DNA of 64,000 nucleotides from Paracoccaceae bacterium (lineage in GTDB: Bacteria > Pseudomonadota > Alphaproteobacteria > Rhodobacterales > Rhodobacteraceae). A program made the position numbers and the translations under genes. Location of the stretch: contig JAQWNW010000022.1 of the NCBI GenBank assembly GCA_029246285.1, forward strand, positions 1 to 64,000. Reading direction: 5' to 3'. Below are positions 18,496 to 30,669 of this stretch, one piece after another; position 1 is the stretch's first letter; every line of letters begins with the position of its first letter. The notes under the pieces were generated by a model. That model was given only the letters and a program-made list of their open reading frames with translations. It did no database searches and was not told the DNA's origin.

Positions 18496-19787
18496 TGCTA
18501 AGTGATAACGATAGAATATTCACCAATCTTTATGGTATGAACGATAGGTCTTTGAAAGGTGCACAGCGTCGAGGGCATTGGGATGAAACTGGCCGGCTTA
18601 TGAAAAAAGGACGTGATTGGATAATCGACGAAATAAAGGCATCGGGCCTGAGAGGCAGGGGCGGCGCAGGGTTTCCAACTGGCCTCAAATGGTCATTTAT
18701 GCCTAAAGAAAGCGACGGTAGACCGTCTTATTTGGTTATTAATGCGGATGAATCTGAACCGGGAACATGCAAAGATAGAGAGATAATGCGCCATGATCCG
18801 CATACGTTGATCGAAGGATGTTTAATGGCAGCATTCGCAATGGGGGCTAATTCCGGGTATATATATATCCGTGGTGAATTTATTCGTGAAAGAGAAACAC
18901 TGCAAAATGCGATAGATGAGGCGTATGAGGCGGGATTGTTAGGAAATAATGCGGCTAAGTCTGGTTGGGATTTTGATTTATATTTGCACCATGGAGCAGG
19001 AGCTTACATTTGTGGTGAAGAAACTGCGTTGTTAGAGAGTTTGGAGGGCAAAAAAGGTATGCCCAGAATGAAACCACCATTTCCTGCTGGTGCTGGACTT
19101 TATGGTTGTCCCACCACGGTTAACAATGTTGAGTCTATAGCGGTTGTACCCACAATTTTGCGTCGAGGTAGCGGCTGGTTTAAATCCTTTGGTCGAGAAA
19201 ATAATGCTGGAACCAAGCTGTTCGCAATATCGGGACATGTTAATAATCCTTGCGTGGTGGAGGAAGCTATGTCGATCCCTTTAAGGGAATTACTAGATAG
19301 ACATTGCGGAGGAGTAAGAGGTGGTTGGAAAAACTTGAAAGCGGTTATTCCTGGAGGTTCATCGGTTCCGTGCTTAAGTGGTGAAAACTGTGAAGATGTT
19401 ATTATGGATTTTGATTACTTAAGAGATCAGCGTTCTGGCTTGGGAACCGCCGCAGTGATTGTTATGGATCAATCAACCGATATTATAAAAGCTATTTGGC
19501 GTTTGTCTAAATTTTATAAACATGAAAGCTGTGGACAATGTACCCCTTGCCGTGAGGGTACTGGTTGGATGATGCGCGTAATGGAACGATTGGTTAATGG
19601 AAGTGCTAAAGTTGAAGAGATAGATATGTTATTAGACGTAACAAAACAAGTTGAGGGTCATACTATATGTGCATTAGGAGATGCTGCCGCCTGGCCTATT
19701 CAAGGCTTAATTAGAAATTTCCGTGATGAAATAGAAGATCGAATAAAAGCAAAGGATAGTTTGTCTAGCGGCATTGCGGCGGAATAA
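18495..19787 (+). CDS. nuoF: NADH-quinone oxidoreductase subunit F
   Basis: The 51-kDa NADH-oxidising subunit, 430 residues. It has the FMN/NADH-binding glycine-rich motif [14 protein letters not shown] (about residues 54-67), the [15 protein letters not shown] block, a [19 protein letters not shown] segment, and the N3 [4Fe-4S] ligands [10 protein letters not shown] with a distal Cys in TICALGDAA. All key residues are present. The start ATG overlaps the preceding stop. Confidence 0.97.
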   Translation: MLSDNDRIFTNLYGMNDRSLKGAQRRGHWDETGRLMKKGRDWIIDEIKASGLRGRGGAGFPTGLKWSFMPKESDGRPSYLVINADESEPGTCKDREIMRHDPHTLIEGCLMAAFAMGANSGYIYIRGEFIRERETLQNAIDEAYEAGLLGNNAAKSGWDFDLYLHHGAGAYICGEETALLESLEGKKGMPRMKPPFPAGAGLYGCPTTVNNVESIAVVPTILRRGSGWFKSFGRENNAGTKLFAISGHVNNPCVVEEAMSIPLRELLDRHCGGVRGGWKNLKAVIPGGSSVPCLSGENCEDVIMDFDYLRDQRSGLGTAAVIVMDQSTDIIKAIWRLSKFYKHESCGQCTPCREGTGWMMRVMERLVNGSAKVEEIDMLLDVTKQVEGHTICALGDAAAWPIQGLIRNFRDEIEDRIKAKDSLSSGIAAE

Positions 19788-19832
19788 TTTTTGATAATGG
19801 ATAGATAGAAAGGTGTTTATTGGTGGTTTGAT

Positions 19833-20237
19833 TTGAGAGTATTGATTGCAATTTCTCTTTTATGTTTTTATGGCGTTTATTCTGTAAATGCCAAAACTTT
19901 ACTGATTAATAATGCAGAGATTTGGAGTAGCTTGTTAGAAATAAGCGTGGCTAACAAACTAAGTGAGGATTGTGAGTCAATCGATGCGAGGAAAATAAAA
20001 GGTTTAATGGCGCTTCTTGAAGTTAAAAATGTTGCTAAAAACTTGGGATATACTAGTGAGGAAATCGGGGAATTTGTAAACAGTGAAGATAACAGAGATA
20101 GATTATCAAAACAAACTGATAAATTTTTGGAAGATAATGGCGTTAATTTGGAGCACTCTGACGCTATTTGTGAATTCGGTATGAATGAAATTGATGAAAT
20201 GACACCAATTGGTTCATTGTTGAGGATTAAAAATTAA
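19833..20237 (+). CDS. DUF5333-like exported protein in nuo operon
   Basis: A 134-residue protein with a signal peptide (hydrophobic residues about 3-18, probable cleavage after VNA near residue 20). Its mature part is helical with three cysteines lying in the pattern DCES...AICEFG. It sits between nuoF and nuoG and its stop abuts the nuoG ATG. I recognise it as the DUF5333 family found at this place in Rhodobacteraceae nuo operons. Being periplasmic, it cannot touch the NADH-oxidising arm directly. The TTG start lacks a good ribosome-binding site, so expression may depend on coupling. Confidence 0.75.
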   Translation: MRVLIAISLLCFYGVYSVNAKTLLINNAEIWSSLLEISVANKLSEDCESIDARKIKGLMALLEVKNVAKNLGYTSEEIGEFVNSEDNRDRLSKQTDKFLEDNGVNLEHSDAICEFGMNEIDEMTPIGSLLRIKN

Positions 20238-22256
20238 ATGACTGATATGAAAACGATTATAATTGATAACCAAGAACTTGAAGTGGATTCGGCGATGACC
20301 CTACTTCAAGCTTGTGAGGTTGCTTCAATTGAAGTGCCAAGATTTTGTTATCACGAAAGGTTATCAATAGCGGGAAATTGTAGAATGTGTTTGGTGGAAG
20401 TGGTTGGTGGACCACCAAAGCCAACCGCTTCATGCGCGATGCAAGTCCGTGATCTTCGACCTGGACCAAATGGTGAGCCTCCGATGGTTAAAACAAAATC
20501 CGAAATGGTAAAGAAGGCCCGTGAAGGTGTTATGGAATTTTTGTTAATAAATCATCCTTTAGATTGTCCTATTTGTGATCAAGGTGGTGAGTGTGATTTA
20601 CAAGATCAGGCAATGGCTTATGGCGTGGATTTCAGTCGATTTAGGGAGGCAAAGAGAGCAACAGAAGATTTAAACCTTGGGCCGTTGGTTGAAACACATA
20701 TGACACGATGTATATCTTGTACACGGTGCGTCAGATTCACAACAGAGGTAGCGGGTATTACTCAGATGGGCCAAACTGGGCGCGGGGAGGATGCCGAAAT
20801 AACAAGCTATTTGGGAGAGACATTAAATTCTAATCTTCAAGGTAATATCATTGATCTGTGTCCCGTTGGGGCATTAACATCCAAACCATATTCTTTCACC
20901 GCCAGGCCCTGGGAACTAAAGAAAACAGAAACCATTGATGTAATGGATGCCATGGGGTCAGCAATTAGAGTTGATACAAAGGGCAGAGAGGTGATGAGAA
21001 TTTTACCGATAAATCATGATGCCGTGAATGAAGAGTGGATCTCAGATAAAACTCGCTTTGTTTGGGATGGATTAAGACGACAACGCTTAGATAGGCCATA
21101 TCTACGAGAGAATGGAAAGTTAAGAGAATCTACCTGGCCTGAAGCTCTTCAATTGGCTAAATCAAAGTTGCAAGGCGGTAAGGTGTTTGGGTTAGCAGGA
21201 GATTTGGCCTCTGTGGAGTCAATTTTTGCATTGAAGCAATTAATTGTTGAATTAAATGGAGGTTTTGAATGTAGGTTAGATGGCGCTAAATTGCCAAATG
21301 ACTTTCGCGGCGCTTATGCGGGAACTGCGGTCATTGAAGATTTAGATGAAGCAGAGCACATTATGATTATTGGAAGCAATCCAAGAGATGAGGCTCCAGT
21401 TTTAAATGCTAGAATTAGAAAGGCCTGGGCAGGTGGGGCAAACATTGAATTAGTTGGGCCAGCATCTGATCTTACTTATGATTATGAACATGTAGGGAAA
21501 AATCGAGCGGCGTTAACAAAGTTATTGAAACGGCCTTTGAATAACAAAATTAAAGATAAAAAAAGTGTAATCGTTGTTGGGATAGGAGCTATAAACGAGG
21601 AAGATGGTTATGGCGTTTTATCTTTAATTAGTGAAATTGCAGACTCTTCGGACAGTAAAATCTTGATTATGCATACGGCTGCAAGCCGGGTTGGTGCTAT
21701 GGATATTGGTTTTGTACATGATGGTGATTGGATTGAAGCTGTAAAGAACTCTGACGTGGTGTATAACTTGGGAGCAGATGAGATAAATATCGAGGCTGGG
21801 CCGTTTGTCATCTATCAAGGAAGTCATGGCGATTGTGGAGCGCATCGTGCGGATCTTATCTTACCGTCAGCCTCTTACACTGAAGAATCTGGTTTATTTG
21901 TGAATCTTGAAGGAAGAGTTCAATTGGCACATCGAGCAAATTTCGCGCCAGGTGATGCAAAAGAGAACTGGGCAATCTTGCGAGCTTTATCAAATGAGTT
22001 GGATAAAAAACTACCATACGATAATTTGACCGAATTAAGAGAGGCCCTCTTTGGAAAATTTGATCATCTAAGGCATATTGGTTTGATAGCAGACAAATCA
22101 TTTGGGACTGTTAGCAAGGTAAAATTAAATAACAATGATTTTAAGAACATAATAAATGATTTTTATTTAACAAATCCAATTGCACGTGCATCTGAGGTAA
22201 TGGCAGAGCTTTCTTCAGGTACAAGGTCTAAGGAAATTAATGTTGCAGCGGAGTAA
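20238..22256 (+). CDS. nuoG: NADH-quinone oxidoreductase subunit G
   Basis: The 75-kDa subunit (672 residues). The N-terminal ferredoxin-like domain has [2Fe-2S] ligands in [21 protein letters not shown] (about residues 34-50). Next come the His-Cys motif [17 protein letters not shown] and the four-Cys cluster [11 protein letters not shown] with a distal Cys in [12 protein letters not shown]. The rest is a molybdopterin-oxidoreductase-like domain without cofactor residues. It starts immediately after the DUF5333 stop and is followed by an unusually long 193-base gap before nuoH. Confidence 0.96.
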   Translation: MTDMKTIIIDNQELEVDSAMTLLQACEVASIEVPRFCYHERLSIAGNCRMCLVEVVGGPPKPTASCAMQVRDLRPGPNGEPPMVKTKSEMVKKAREGVMEFLLINHPLDCPICDQGGECDLQDQAMAYGVDFSRFREAKRATEDLNLGPLVETHMTRCISCTRCVRFTTEVAGITQMGQTGRGEDAEITSYLGETLNSNLQGNIIDLCPVGALTSKPYSFTARPWELKKTETIDVMDAMGSAIRVDTKGREVMRILPINHDAVNEEWISDKTRFVWDGLRRQRLDRPYLRENGKLRESTWPEALQLAKSKLQGGKVFGLAGDLASVESIFALKQLIVELNGGFECRLDGAKLPNDFRGAYAGTAVIEDLDEAEHIMIIGSNPRDEAPVLNARIRKAWAGGANIELVGPASDLTYDYEHVGKNRAALTKLLKRPLNNKIKDKKSVIVVGIGAINEEDGYGVLSLISEIADSSDSKILIMHTAASRVGAMDIGFVHDGDWIEAVKNSDVVYNLGADEINIEAGPFVIYQGSHGDCGAHRADLILPSASYTEESGLFVNLEGRVQLAHRANFAPGDAKENWAILRALSNELDKKLPYDNLTELREALFGKFDHLRHIGLIADKSFGTVSKVKLNNNDFKNIINDFYLTNPIARASEVMAELSSGTRSKEINVAAE

Positions 22257-22261
22257 AAATT

Positions 22262-22357
22262 TTACAATTTAAATTGTAAGCAATGATTAGAGAAATAATT
22301 AAGAGAAAACTAATAAAAACTGTGGCATTCGTAACTCATATGCTATTTATAGCATAT
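22262..22357. promoter_or_regulatory. Two inverted repeats in the nuoG-nuoH gap
   Basis: A perfect 18-base palindrome, TTACAATTTAAATTGTAA, at 22262-22279 starts five bases after the nuoG stop. A second hairpin at 22338-22357 has 8-base arms ATATGCTA and TAGCATAT around TTTA. Neither has a following T-run, so they are more likely message-processing/stability elements or a protein-binding site than terminators. The gap separates the hydrophilic-arm genes from the membrane-arm genes. Confidence 0.5.
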
Positions 22358-22449
22358 AATAAAATCCACAACCAAGGTCGGGGTCTATATAAATAATTGC
22401 TACTAAGTTAAATAATTTTTTCTTGGTGAGGCGTTAATATGGGAATACA

Positions 22450-23490
22450 ATGTACGAATTTTTTACTAACACATATTTCGGTATATTTCTCTTTATATTA
22501 GGACAGTGCTTGGCTGTAACGGTATGCGTTTTGATAAGCCTGGCTTTCTTAATGTATGCTGATAGAAAAATTTGGGCTGCCGTTCAAATGCGAAAAGGAC
22601 CAAACGTCGTAGGTGCATTTGGCTTGTTGCAAAGTTTTGCTGATTTTTTGAAATATATTGTTAAAGAGGTGGTAATACCTGCAGGTGCAGATAAGCCAGT
22701 TTTTCTTCTCGCGCCGTTATTGGCTTTCATCTTACCGGTTATTTCTTGGGCTGTGATTCCGTTCAACGATGGTTGGGTGATTTCAAACCTTAATGTTGCA
22801 ATTTTATATGTATTTGCGATTGGTTCTTTGGAAGTTTATGGGGTTATAATGGGTGGCTGGGCATCCAATTCAAAATACCCGTTTTTGGGCTCTCTGAGAT
22901 CAGCAGCACAAATGATTTCATATGAAGTGTCTATTGGCTTCATAATTGTCGGAATAATTTTATCGACAGGCTCAATGAACTTTGGCGATATTGTGAGAGC
23001 TCAAGATGGAAATTTTGGTTTGTTTAATTGGTATTGGCTGCCACATTTTCCTATGGTTTTTCTATTTTTTATATCGGCTTTAGCAGAGACAAATAGGCCA
23101 CCATTTGATTTACCAGAAGCTGAGGCTGAGTTGGTTGCTGGGTATCAAGTAGAGTATTCCTCCACACCTTTTTTATTATTCATGATAGGTGAGTTAATGG
23201 CTGTGTGGCTAATGTGTGCATTGATGACCCTATTATTTTTTGGAGGTTGGTTGTCACCAATACCGGGGATAAGTGATGGAATTTTGTGGTTCTTGGTCAA
23301 AATGTTTATGGTGTTTTTTATGTTTGCGATGGTTAAAGCCATTGTCCCGAGGTATCGATACGATCAGTTAATGAGAATAGGGTGGAAAATATTTCTTCCA
23401 CTTTCTTTGGCTTGGGTAGTTATAGTTGGGTTATTTGCTCAATATGGATTATTTGCTGGTGCATATGCACGTTGGACTGTCGGGGGTTGA
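22450..23490 (+). CDS. nuoH: NADH-quinone oxidoreductase subunit H
   Basis: A membrane subunit (346 residues, about eight helices) that forms the quinone entry channel. Signature segments are [50 protein letters not shown] and [30 protein letters not shown]. The start [11 protein letters not shown] matches the family and follows GGGA by five bases. An upstream out-of-frame ATG at 22439 has a better ribosome-binding site (GAGG) and opens a 20-codon frame into nuoH, a possible translational control. Confidence 0.96.
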   Translation: MYEFFTNTYFGIFLFILGQCLAVTVCVLISLAFLMYADRKIWAAVQMRKGPNVVGAFGLLQSFADFLKYIVKEVVIPAGADKPVFLLAPLLAFILPVISWAVIPFNDGWVISNLNVAILYVFAIGSLEVYGVIMGGWASNSKYPFLGSLRSAAQMISYEVSIGFIIVGIILSTGSMNFGDIVRAQDGNFGLFNWYWLPHFPMVFLFFISALAETNRPPFDLPEAEAELVAGYQVEYSSTPFLLFMIGELMAVWLMCALMTLLFFGGWLSPIPGISDGILWFLVKMFMVFFMFAMVKAIVPRYRYDQLMRIGWKIFLPLSLAWVVIVGLFAQYGLFAGAYARWTVGG

Positions 23491-23492
23491 AT

Positions 23493-23987
23493 ATGTCAAA
23501 AATTGATTACGGTCGAGCCGCAAAATATTTTTTACTTCTTGATTTTTTGAAAGGCTTTAAGTTGGGCTTTAAGTATTTTTTTGCACCAAAAAGCACATTA
23601 AATTATCCTCATGAAAAAGGTTATCTTTCATCTAGGTTTCGTGGTGAGCATGCTCTAAGAAGATATCCTAATGGTGAGGAACGGTGTATTGCATGCAAGT
23701 TGTGTGAGGCTGTTTGCCCAGCTCAAGCAATAACTATTGATGCAGAGCCCCGTGAAGATGGCAGTAGACGCACTACGCGATATGATATTGATATGACGAA
23801 ATGTATTTACTGTGGATTTTGTCAGGAGGCATGTCCAGTTGATGCAATTGTTGAAGGTCCTAATTTTGAATTTTCTACTGAGACGCGTGAGGAATTGTTT
23901 TATGACAAAACTAAATTGCTTGAAAATGGTGACCGCTGGGAGGCTGAGATAGCGCGTAATTTAGAGTTAGATGCGCCATATAGATGA
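23493..23987 (+). CDS. nuoI: NADH-quinone oxidoreductase subunit I
   Basis: The 23-kDa ferredoxin-like subunit, 164 residues, carrying clusters N6a and N6b. The two four-Cys motifs are [12 protein letters not shown] and [12 protein letters not shown], each followed by the opposite cluster's fourth ligand. The ATG at 23493, two bases after the nuoH stop, gives the family start [18 protein letters not shown]. The same frame is open further upstream inside nuoH, but that is not coding in this frame. Confidence 0.96.
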   Translation: MSKIDYGRAAKYFLLLDFLKGFKLGFKYFFAPKSTLNYPHEKGYLSSRFRGEHALRRYPNGEERCIACKLCEAVCPAQAITIDAEPREDGSRRTTRYDIDMTKCIYCGFCQEACPVDAIVEGPNFEFSTETREELFYDKTKLLENGDRWEAEIARNLELDAPYR

Positions 23988-24024
23988 TAATTGAACCTAC
24001 AAAAAAAACAGGAAGGAGACATTT

Positions 24025-24639
24025 ATGGAGATAGCAGCATTAGCATTTTATTTCTTTGCAGTAATAGCAATTATTTCTGCAGTTTTTGTGACCTTGTCTC
24101 GGCATCCGGTACACTCAGTACTTTGGTTAATATTAGCCTTTATTAGCTCGGCTGGTTTGTTTGTTCTTTTGGGCGCAGAGTTTTTAGCAATGCTTTTGAT
24201 TATTATATATGTTGGGGCTGTTGCGGTTTTATTTCTGTTTGTTGTGATGATGTTAAATGTCGACTTCGCAGCATTAAAAGCAGACATGGCAAAATTTTTA
24301 CCAATTGGCCTTTTGATGGGCATAATTATTTTAATTGAGTTAGGCCTTGTTTTTGGAGATTGGAATTTTGCAAGCAATTCATTAGAATTGCGGGCTGCTA
24401 TAACTCCTCCGATAGAAGATATTCATAATACCCAAGCGCTTGGTTTGTTGATTTATGATGACTTTATTTATTTATTTCAAGCAGCAGGTTTAATTTTATT
24501 AGTCGCGATGATAGGTGCCATTGTTTTAACCATGCGACATAGAACAAATATAAAAAGACAGAATGTTATGGAGCAAATGAGTAGAGATCCCTCTAGTGCA
24601 TTGGAATTAAAAGAAGTGGAATCGGGGAAGGGAATATAA
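24025..24639 (+). CDS. nuoJ: NADH-quinone oxidoreductase subunit J
   Basis: A membrane subunit of 204 residues with five hydrophobic helices; the third contains the conserved [19 protein letters not shown] stretch (with the pi-bulge region of TM3). A strong AGGAGA ribosome-binding site precedes the ATG. The C-terminal tail of about 35 residues is charged and cytoplasmic. It is followed one base later by nuoK. Confidence 0.94.
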   Translation: MEIAALAFYFFAVIAIISAVFVTLSRHPVHSVLWLILAFISSAGLFVLLGAEFLAMLLIIIYVGAVAVLFLFVVMMLNVDFAALKADMAKFLPIGLLMGIIILIELGLVFGDWNFASNSLELRAAITPPIEDIHNTQALGLLIYDDFIYLFQAAGLILLVAMIGAIVLTMRHRTNIKRQNVMEQMSRDPSSALELKEVESGKGI

Positions 24640-24640
24640 T

Positions 24641-24946
24641 ATGATTACCTTGGAACATTATCTTACAGTTGCTTCTGTTTTATTTGTTATTGGTATTTTT
24701 GGAATATTCTTAAATAGAAAAAACGTAATTGTTATTTTGATGTCAATTGAATTGATGTTGCTAGCAGTTAATATAAATCTAGTAGCATTCTCTTCATTTC
24801 TTAATGATCTCGTAGGGCAAGTGTTTTCTCTATTTATTTTGACTGTTGCGGCTGCTGAAGCAGCTATTGGTCTAGCAATTCTTGTTTGCTTCTTCAGGGT
24901 GCGAGGTACTATCGCCGTTGAAGAAATCAACTCTATGAAGGGGTAG
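24641..24946 (+). CDS. nuoK: NADH-quinone oxidoreductase subunit K
   Basis: A 101-residue subunit with three helices. The buried glutamates of helices 2 and 3 needed for proton translocation are present ([18 protein letters not shown] and [14 protein letters not shown]). The length is normal. It sits between nuoJ and nuoL with no gap. Confidence 0.95.
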   Translation: MITLEHYLTVASVLFVIGIFGIFLNRKNVIVILMSIELMLLAVNINLVAFSSFLNDLVGQVFSLFILTVAAAEAAIGLAILVCFFRVRGTIAVEEINSMKG

Positions 24947-24949
24947 TTG

Positions 24950-26914
24950 ATGGAACAGTTAGTACTATTCCTTCCTTTAATTGGATCTATTATTTGTGGA
25001 TTTGGGTACAAATATGTAGGTGAATTCGCAGCTACTGCGTTTGCAACCGGGCTTCTATTTATTGCAGCAATTCTTAGTTGGGTCATTTTTATTAATTTTC
25101 ATGGCCCTACTGAGCAAATTTATATCATGCGTTGGATAGAGAGTGGGGAGCTATCTTCGTTTTGGGCAATTAGATTAGATCGTTTAACTTCGATTATGTT
25201 GATTGTTGTTACAACAGTGTCTGCTCTCGTTCATTTTTATTCCTTTGGATATATGAGTGATGATCCAAATTGGAAAGATGGAGAAAGTTACAAGCCAAGA
25301 TTTTTCGCATATTTAAGCTTTTTTACTTTTGCAATGTTGATGTTGGTAACATCTGACAATTTATTACAAATGTTTTTTGGTTGGGAGGGAGTTGGTGTCG
25401 CCTCGTATTTATTAATTGGTTTTTACTGGCGCAAGTCGAGTGCAAATTCCGCAGCAATGAAGGCTTTTATTGTCAATCGTGTTGGAGATTTTGGTTTTGC
25501 TTTGGGAATTTTTGGGCTGTTTTATTTTACTGGAAGTATTAATTTCAATGATATTTTTGCTGCTGGTCCATCTCTGAAGTCAGAAAATATTGAATTTCTT
25601 TGGATGGAATGGTCAGCAATTGAATTGTTAACTTTTCTTTTATTTATTGGAGCAATGGGAAAGTCGGCCCAACTCTTTTTACATACCTGGTTACCAGATG
25701 CGATGGAAGGTCCAACACCAGTTTCCGCATTAATTCATGCGGCTACTATGGTTACCGCTGGAGTATTTTTAGTGTGTCGAATGTCACCTCTATTTGAATA
25801 TGCTCCAAATACGTTAGCCTTCGTAACAGTCATTGGCGCCACGTCCGCTTTTATAGCGGCGACTATAGGTTTAGTTCAAAATGATATAAAAAGAGTTATA
25901 GCTTATTCTACCATGTCACAACTTGGTTATATGTTTGCTGCAGCAGGCGTTGGAGCATATCAAGCAGCTATGTTCCACTTATTTACACATGCCTTTTTTA
26001 AGGCAATGTTATTTCTTGGGGCTGGTTCTGTTATTCATGCAATGCATCATGAGCAAGATATGCGAAATTATGGAGCTTTAAGGAAAAAAATTCCTTATAC
26101 GTTTGTTGCGATGTTAATAGGCACTTTGGCCATAACAGGCGTTGGAGTGCCTCTAACTCATATTGGGTTCGCGGGATTTTTATCAAAAGATGCAGTAATT
26201 GAAAGTACTTATGCGGCTCATAGTCTGGTTGGAAGTTACGCATTCTGGCTTTTAGTTGGTGCAGCTGCAATGACCAGTTTTTATTCGTGGCGATTAATAT
26301 TCTTAACTTTTTATGGATCTCCTCGAGGGGATATTGAAAAGCACAATCATGCACATGAAAGTCCTTTTTCCATGGTAATACCTCTTATCGTCTTAGCAAT
26401 TGGTTCGATCTTTTCAGGTATGATTTGGTTTGAAGATTTTTTTGGTCATCATTACAACGAATTTTTTGGTTCATCAGTATATTTAAGCCCAGAGAACCAT
26501 GTGATTGAACATGCTCACCATTTAGATAATTGGGTAAAATTGTCACCATTTCTAGCGATGACCTTTGGGTTAGTGTTAAGTTGGGTGTTTTATATAAGAT
26601 ATCCGAGCTGGCCGTCTCGATTAGCTAATACCTTTCAGCCCTTACATTCTTTACTATATAACAAATATTATTTTGATGAGGCTTATGATTTTATTTTTAT
26701 AAAAGGATCAAATGCCTTGGGAAGAGTTTTTTGGCGAATTGGTGATGGTTGGATTATTGATGGTGGATTAAATGGATTAGCCTTGCGTCTTATTCCTTAT
26801 TTAACAAAATTGTCAGGTAAAATGCAGTCAGGTTTCATGTATCATTATGCTTTCGCGATGTTTATTGGTCTTGGAGTTTTGCTTAGTTGGTTTGTAATCA
26901 AGGGTGTGAATTAA
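24950..26914 (+). CDS. nuoL: NADH-quinone oxidoreductase subunit L
   Basis: The distal antiporter-like proton pump of complex I, 654 residues with about 16 helices including the long lateral C-terminal helix. Landmarks are [52 protein letters not shown] with its lysine- and histidine-rich channel, and [16 protein letters not shown]. The ATG at 24950 is chosen over the TTG at 24947 that touches the nuoK stop; GGGG lies just upstream. Its stop overlaps the nuoM ATG by one base. Confidence 0.96.
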   Translation: MEQLVLFLPLIGSIICGFGYKYVGEFAATAFATGLLFIAAILSWVIFINFHGPTEQIYIMRWIESGELSSFWAIRLDRLTSIMLIVVTTVSALVHFYSFGYMSDDPNWKDGESYKPRFFAYLSFFTFAMLMLVTSDNLLQMFFGWEGVGVASYLLIGFYWRKSSANSAAMKAFIVNRVGDFGFALGIFGLFYFTGSINFNDIFAAGPSLKSENIEFLWMEWSAIELLTFLLFIGAMGKSAQLFLHTWLPDAMEGPTPVSALIHAATMVTAGVFLVCRMSPLFEYAPNTLAFVTVIGATSAFIAATIGLVQNDIKRVIAYSTMSQLGYMFAAAGVGAYQAAMFHLFTHAFFKAMLFLGAGSVIHAMHHEQDMRNYGALRKKIPYTFVAMLIGTLAITGVGVPLTHIGFAGFLSKDAVIESTYAAHSLVGSYAFWLLVGAAAMTSFYSWRLIFLTFYGSPRGDIEKHNHAHESPFSMVIPLIVLAIGSIFSGMIWFEDFFGHHYNEFFGSSVYLSPENHVIEHAHHLDNWVKLSPFLAMTFGLVLSWVFYIRYPSWPSRLANTFQPLHSLLYNKYYFDEAYDFIFIKGSNALGRVFWRIGDGWIIDGGLNGLALRLIPYLTKLSGKMQSGFMYHYAFAMFIGLGVLLSWFVIKGVN

Positions 26915-28440
26915 TGGAAAACATCCTCTCAATAGCAACATTTATACCATTAGTGGCGGCAATAATAATGGGTTTACTTTTGAGGGGTGATGATAAATCA
27001 GCCCAGGAAAATGCAAAATGGCTCGCCTTAACTGCAACATTGGCTACTTTGCTGGTCTCCATTGCTATAATTTTTGGTTTTGATCCTAATAATACCGGTT
27101 TCCAATTTGTTGAAGAACACAATTGGCTTCTTGGAATTAATTACAAAATGGGTGTGGACGGCATTAGTATATTGTTTGTTATGTTGACAACTGTTCTGAT
27201 GCCAATCGTCATTGGTGCTTGCTGGAATGTTGAACATAGAATCAAAGAATACATGATGGCATTTTTAATTCTTGAAACTTTAATGCTTGGTGTTTTTTGT
27301 GCATTAGATTTAGTTCTTTTTTACTTATTTTTTGAAGGTGGTCTCATACCAATGTTTTTGATTGTTGGGATTTGGGGTGGAAAAAATAGAATCTATGCTG
27401 CGTTTAAATTCTTCTTATATACTCTTTTAGGCTCAGTGTTGATGTTAATTGCTATCTTGTACATGTGGATTGTTGCGGGCACCACTGACATCGTAGAGTT
27501 ATTGAATTTTAAATTCTCTGCAACTTCATTTGATCTTTTGGGATTTGAAATATCTGGTGGTGCACAGACTATATTGTGGGTGGCTTTCTTCGCTTCTTTT
27601 GCTGTAAAAATGCCAATGTGGCCAGTTCATACTTGGTTGCCTGATGCACACGTCCAAGCCCCAACAGCTGGTTCGGTAGTTTTAGCGGCTATATTATTAA
27701 AGATGGGTGGTTATGGATTTCTTAGGTTTAGTTTACCTATGTTTCCAATTGCTTCCAGTTTAATGGCTGACTTTGTTCTATGGTTATCTGTCATAGCGAT
27801 TATATACACTTCATTGGTTGCCATGGTTCAAGAAGACATGAAGAAGTTAATTGCTTACTCCTCGGTGGCCCACATGGGTTATGTTACAATGGGAGTTTTC
27901 TCACTAAACCAACAAGGTATCGATGGAGCCATCTTTCAAATGATTAGTCATGGCTTCATTTCTGGTGCATTATTCTTAATTGTTGGTGTGATTTACGATA
28001 GAATTCATACTAGAGAAATTAATGCTTATGGTGGATTGGTAAATCGCATGCCCGCCTACGCCTTGATCTTTATGCTATTTACAATGGCAAACGTAGGTCT
28101 TCCTGGAACGAGTGGCTTTGTTGGAGAATTGCTTACATTAATTGGAGTCTTTCAAGTTAATATATGGGTGGCTTTATTCGCAACGTTTGGTGTTGTTTTA
28201 TCAGCTGCATATGCATTGTGGTTATATCGGCGGGTAGTATTTGGAGATTTAATTAAAGTTAGTTTAAAAAGTATAAATGACTTAGATAGACGAGAACGAT
28301 TATTGTTTACGCCTCTTATTTTAGCGACTGTTATTTTGGGGGTCTATCCAAATTTCATACTGGATATAATTGGTCCATCTGTATCCACTTTGGTTGAAAG
28401 TCTTGAGACTTTTCAAGTTAATCAACTTGTTGATAATTAG
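26914..28440 (+). CDS. nuoM: NADH-quinone oxidoreductase subunit M
   Basis: An antiporter-like proton pump subunit, 508 residues with about 14 helices. Conserved are [18 protein letters not shown], the [41 protein letters not shown] channel block, and [15 protein letters not shown]. The start is the ATG at 26914, overlapping the nuoL stop by one base. The frame open upstream within nuoL is not part of the gene. It lies 12 bases before nuoN. Confidence 0.96.
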   Translation: MENILSIATFIPLVAAIIMGLLLRGDDKSAQENAKWLALTATLATLLVSIAIIFGFDPNNTGFQFVEEHNWLLGINYKMGVDGISILFVMLTTVLMPIVIGACWNVEHRIKEYMMAFLILETLMLGVFCALDLVLFYLFFEGGLIPMFLIVGIWGGKNRIYAAFKFFLYTLLGSVLMLIAILYMWIVAGTTDIVELLNFKFSATSFDLLGFEISGGAQTILWVAFFASFAVKMPMWPVHTWLPDAHVQAPTAGSVVLAAILLKMGGYGFLRFSLPMFPIASSLMADFVLWLSVIAIIYTSLVAMVQEDMKKLIAYSSVAHMGYVTMGVFSLNQQGIDGAIFQMISHGFISGALFLIVGVIYDRIHTREINAYGGLVNRMPAYALIFMLFTMANVGLPGTSGFVGELLTLIGVFQVNIWVALFATFGVVLSAAYALWLYRRVVFGDLIKVSLKSINDLDRRERLLFTPLILATVILGVYPNFILDIIGPSVSTLVESLETFQVNQLVDN

Positions 28441-28452
28441 GGAATTATAAAT

Positions 28453-29892
28453 ATGTCATCAAATGCCTTAACAATTATTTTTTCAGAAATTGCTCTGATT
28501 GTATATGTGTTGGGTGCTTTAATGTACGCTGTATACACCAAGAAAGACGAATTAACCTCAAAGTTAATATGGTTAACTTCAGCAGTTATGGTTGCTTTGG
28601 GTGGTTTGATTGTATTTTTTGGTTCTGGTGAAAGTACCGCTTTTAATGGAGCATTTATAGATGACGAATTTGCCAGATATGGAAAGGTAATTATATTATG
28701 GTCGTCTGCTATAATATTGATACTGAGTAGGGATTATCTAACTAAAAACCTTCTTTTGAAATTTGAATATCCAATATTAGTAGCGATATCCGTAGTAGGA
28801 ATGATGATGATGGTTTCTGCTGGAGATTTATTATCGTTATATATGGGGATTGAGTTACAAGCTTTATCGCTATACGTTATTGCTGCTTTTAATCGAGATA
28901 GTGTTCGATCGACAGAAGCAGGTTTGAAATACTTTGTACTTGGAGCGCTTTCGTCAGGCTTGTTGTTATATGGTGTATCGCTCATTTATGGTTTTTCGGG
29001 TACAACTAAGTTTAGTGATATTGCTCTTGCTCTAGGTCAAGGTCCCACACCTCTTGGGCTACTGGTTGGGTTAGTATTTTTAATAAGTGGGTTGGCTTTT
29101 AAGATTTCAGCGGCGCCGTTTCATATGTGGACACCGGATGTATATGAAGGAGCTCCAACTCCAGTCACAGCCTTTTTCGCTACGGCGCCTAAAGTTGCTG
29201 CAATGATTTTATTTACTAGAATAGTGTTTGATGCGTTTGGAGAAATAATAACTGATTGGCAACAAATTGTCTCTTTTTTAGCTGTTGCTTCCATGTTCTT
29301 GGGGTCGATTGCTGCAATTGGTCAGAAGGATATAAAAAGATTGATGGCATATTCTTCTATTGCTCACATGGGCTTTGCCTTGGTAGGTTTAGCCAGCGGT
29401 TCACTCGCTGGAATACAGTCATTATTAATATACATAGCAATTTATGTTGTTATGAATATTGGTACATTTGCATTTATTCTCTCAATGGAACGAGAAGGAA
29501 AATCAATAAATAACATAATTGCATTGAATATGTATTCAAAGATTGAGCCATTGCGAGCATTAGCGTTGATGATCTTGATGTTTTCTCTTGCGGGAATTCC
29601 CCCAATGTTAGGATTCTTTGGAAAGTTTTACGTGTTAAAGGCAGCGGTTGATGCGGGCATGGCTTGGTTGGCTATAATGGGTGTGATTGCTTCAGTTATT
29701 GGTGCTTTTTATTATCTAAGAATTATATATTTGATGTATTTTGGGGAAGAGACCGAAAAATTAGATGGTTCAATGTCTACATTTGGTTGGATGACTTTGA
29801 TGGTATCTGCGATAGTAATGATCGTGGGTGTGGTGAATTTGTTTGGAATAGAAAGAATAGCTTTATCTGCTGCTTCTACACTTTTAAACTAA
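28453..29892 (+). CDS. nuoN: NADH-quinone oxidoreductase subunit N
   Basis: The third antiporter-like subunit, 479 residues with about 14 helices. Conserved are [77 protein letters not shown] and [16 protein letters not shown]. It is the last complex I gene. The next gene, birA, begins at the very next base, so transcription continues without a break. Confidence 0.96.
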   Translation: MSSNALTIIFSEIALIVYVLGALMYAVYTKKDELTSKLIWLTSAVMVALGGLIVFFGSGESTAFNGAFIDDEFARYGKVIILWSSAIILILSRDYLTKNLLLKFEYPILVAISVVGMMMMVSAGDLLSLYMGIELQALSLYVIAAFNRDSVRSTEAGLKYFVLGALSSGLLLYGVSLIYGFSGTTKFSDIALALGQGPTPLGLLVGLVFLISGLAFKISAAPFHMWTPDVYEGAPTPVTAFFATAPKVAAMILFTRIVFDAFGEIITDWQQIVSFLAVASMFLGSIAAIGQKDIKRLMAYSSIAHMGFALVGLASGSLAGIQSLLIYIAIYVVMNIGTFAFILSMEREGKSINNIIALNMYSKIEPLRALALMILMFSLAGIPPMLGFFGKFYVLKAAVDAGMAWLAIMGVIASVIGAFYYLRIIYLMYFGEETEKLDGSMSTFGWMTLMVSAIVMIVGVVNLFGIERIALSAASTLLN

Positions 29893-30669
29893 ATGACATC
29901 TTGGCCACCTGAATATGATCGAATTTTTCTAAAGCAAATTGATAGCACTAATGCAGAAGCGATAAGAAGAAGTTATTTTTTAGAAAAATCGACCTGGATT
30001 ATAGCGGAATTACAGACTTCTGGTAGGGGTCGCCGAGGAAGACCTTGGTTGATGGACCGCGATAATTTTGCAGCTACGTTGGTATTAAGAACAAAAATTT
30101 CATTAAAGGAAGCTGCCCTTAGATCTTTTGTGGCTTCATTAGCACTTCGTTACACATTTGTTAGACATTGCAAAAATGAAGAGAGTTTTAAGTTAAAATG
30201 GCCAAATGATGTGCTTCTAAATGGTGGAAAAGTTGCGGGAATTCTACTGGAGAGTAGTGGTAAGGGTAAGTTTATTGATAGTTTGATAATAGGCATTGGA
30301 GCTAATTTAGCAAGTGCTCCTCCAAGAAATGAGGTCGATTTAAGTAGCGGATCTCCTGTGAGTGTCAAGAAGCTATTAGGGTTGCAGATTTCTCCTAATG
30401 ATTTTTTATATACATTAGCCCGCAGCTTTAAATACTATGAGGATGAAATTAAAAATACTGGCTTTAAAGGAATAAAGACGGAATGGTTAAAGCATGCAGC
30501 AAAGTTAAATGAAGAAGTGATCGCTCGTGTTGGATTGAAAGAAATAAGAGGTATTTTTCGTGATATTTCTGACGATGGTTCTTTAATTATAGAAAGTTCG
30601 GAAGGTAAACAGGAAATAGCAGCAGCTGATGTTTATTTCGGAGAGGACAAAAATGCTTTTAGCAATTGA
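29893..30669 (+). CDS. birA: Biotin-[acetyl-CoA-carboxylase] ligase
   Basis: Attaches biotin to the AccB carrier (through biotinyl-AMP). The 258-residue protein starts directly with the catalytic domain and lacks the N-terminal DNA-binding domain, so it is not a repressor. Visible motifs are TSGRGRRGRPW (adenylate-binding loop, about residues 42-52), KWPNDVLLNGGKVAGILLES (about 105-124), and a C-terminal SH3-like domain. It has no gap after nuoN and overlaps coaX by 17 bases, as in other Rhodobacteraceae. Confidence 0.93.
   Translation: MTSWPPEYDRIFLKQIDSTNAEAIRRSYFLEKSTWIIAELQTSGRGRRGRPWLMDRDNFAATLVLRTKISLKEAALRSFVASLALRYTFVRHCKNEESFKLKWPNDVLLNGGKVAGILLESSGKGKFIDSLIIGIGANLASAPPRNEVDLSSGSPVSVKKLLGLQISPNDFLYTLARSFKYYEDEIKNTGFKGIKTEWLKHAAKLNEEVIARVGLKEIRGIFRDISDDGSLIIESSEGKQEIAAADVYFGEDKNAFSN

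Noticed and set aside
23382-23492. N-terminal extension of NuoI inside nuoH
   Set aside because: The longer frame translates nuoH DNA out of frame; NuoI starts at the ATG at 23493.
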